A stretch of DNA of 5,733 bases from Actinomycetota bacterium. GTDB taxonomy: Bacteria; Actinomycetota; Actinomycetes; Nanopelagicales; Nanopelagicaceae. Below the pieces are notes generated by a model. It was given only the letters and a program-made list of their open reading frames with translations. It was not told where the DNA came from and searched no databases. The DNA lies in assembly GCA_009699765.1 (NCBI GenBank), contig WLNN01000090.1:1-5733 (forward strand), in the 5' to 3' direction. Shown here one piece after another: positions 5,723-5,733 of the stretch. The translations under genes were made by a program, and so were the position numbers. Each line of letters starts with the position of its first letter. Within the stretch, counting starts at the first letter, position 1.

Positions 5723-5733
5723 TCTGATTTACA

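Noticed and set aside
1..5733. Search for CRISPR arrays, insertion sequences, integration sites, toxin-antitoxin pairs or riboswitches
   Set aside because: The window is almost fully occupied by recognised housekeeping genes and two tRNAs. No spaced repeats, transposase remnants, tRNA-end duplications or known riboswitch folds were seen.

Overview
The window looks like ordinary chromosome from a low- to medium-GC actinobacterium. The translated EttA start, the PPase and the Orn (with its actinobacterial-style C-terminal tail) all read as actinobacterial, while the DNA is clearly poorer in GC than Streptomyces or Mycobacterium. A freshwater planktonic lineage such as Nanopelagicales (acI, 'Planktophila'-like) would fit. 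That placement is an inference from gene content and composition, not a computed result.

Layout from left to right. Positions 1-67 hold the first 22 codons of ettA, reading leftward out of the window. A short divergent spacer with a 7-bp inverted repeat separates it from tRNA-Arg(TCT) on the plus strand. A strong hairpin with an A-tract on one side and a T-tract on the other (221-259) sits between the convergent tRNA-Arg and pstS and can serve as terminator for both. The minus strand from 4389 down to 285 is a complete high-affinity phosphate ABC importer in the order pstC-pstA-pstB-pstS. pstC/pstA overlap by 4 nt (ATGA) and pstA/pstB by 1 nt (TAATG). pstS follows after a 120-bp spacer that carries its own candidate control region. 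To the right, divergent from pstC, are orn (oligoribonuclease), tRNA-His(GTG) and ppa (inorganic pyrophosphatase), all on the plus strand.

How it fits together: PstS binds phosphate outside the membrane, PstC and PstA form the channel, and PstB powers import. PPase releases two phosphates from each pyrophosphate made in biosynthesis, and Orn turns 2-5-nt RNA fragments into mononucleotides. The right-hand genes are housekeeping functions with a loose link to phosphate recycling. Two stretches, upstream of pstC (4429-4461) and upstream of pstS (1485-1539), contain 11-nt-spaced direct repeats resembling the GTTCACC-type PHO box bound by actinobacterial PhoP. Phosphate-starvation control at two separate points is therefore likely. 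No phoU, phoR or phoP lies in the window.

No undescribed system is apparent. The points most worth a second look are: a 9-bp perfect inverted repeat that could mask the pstS ribosome-binding site, the pstCAB-S gene order with a second PHO-box region, a PstS that lacks a lipoprotein cysteine and carries an inserted segment, a PstA with two additional N-terminal membrane segments, and a probable leaderless orn promoter overlapping the pstC PHO box.
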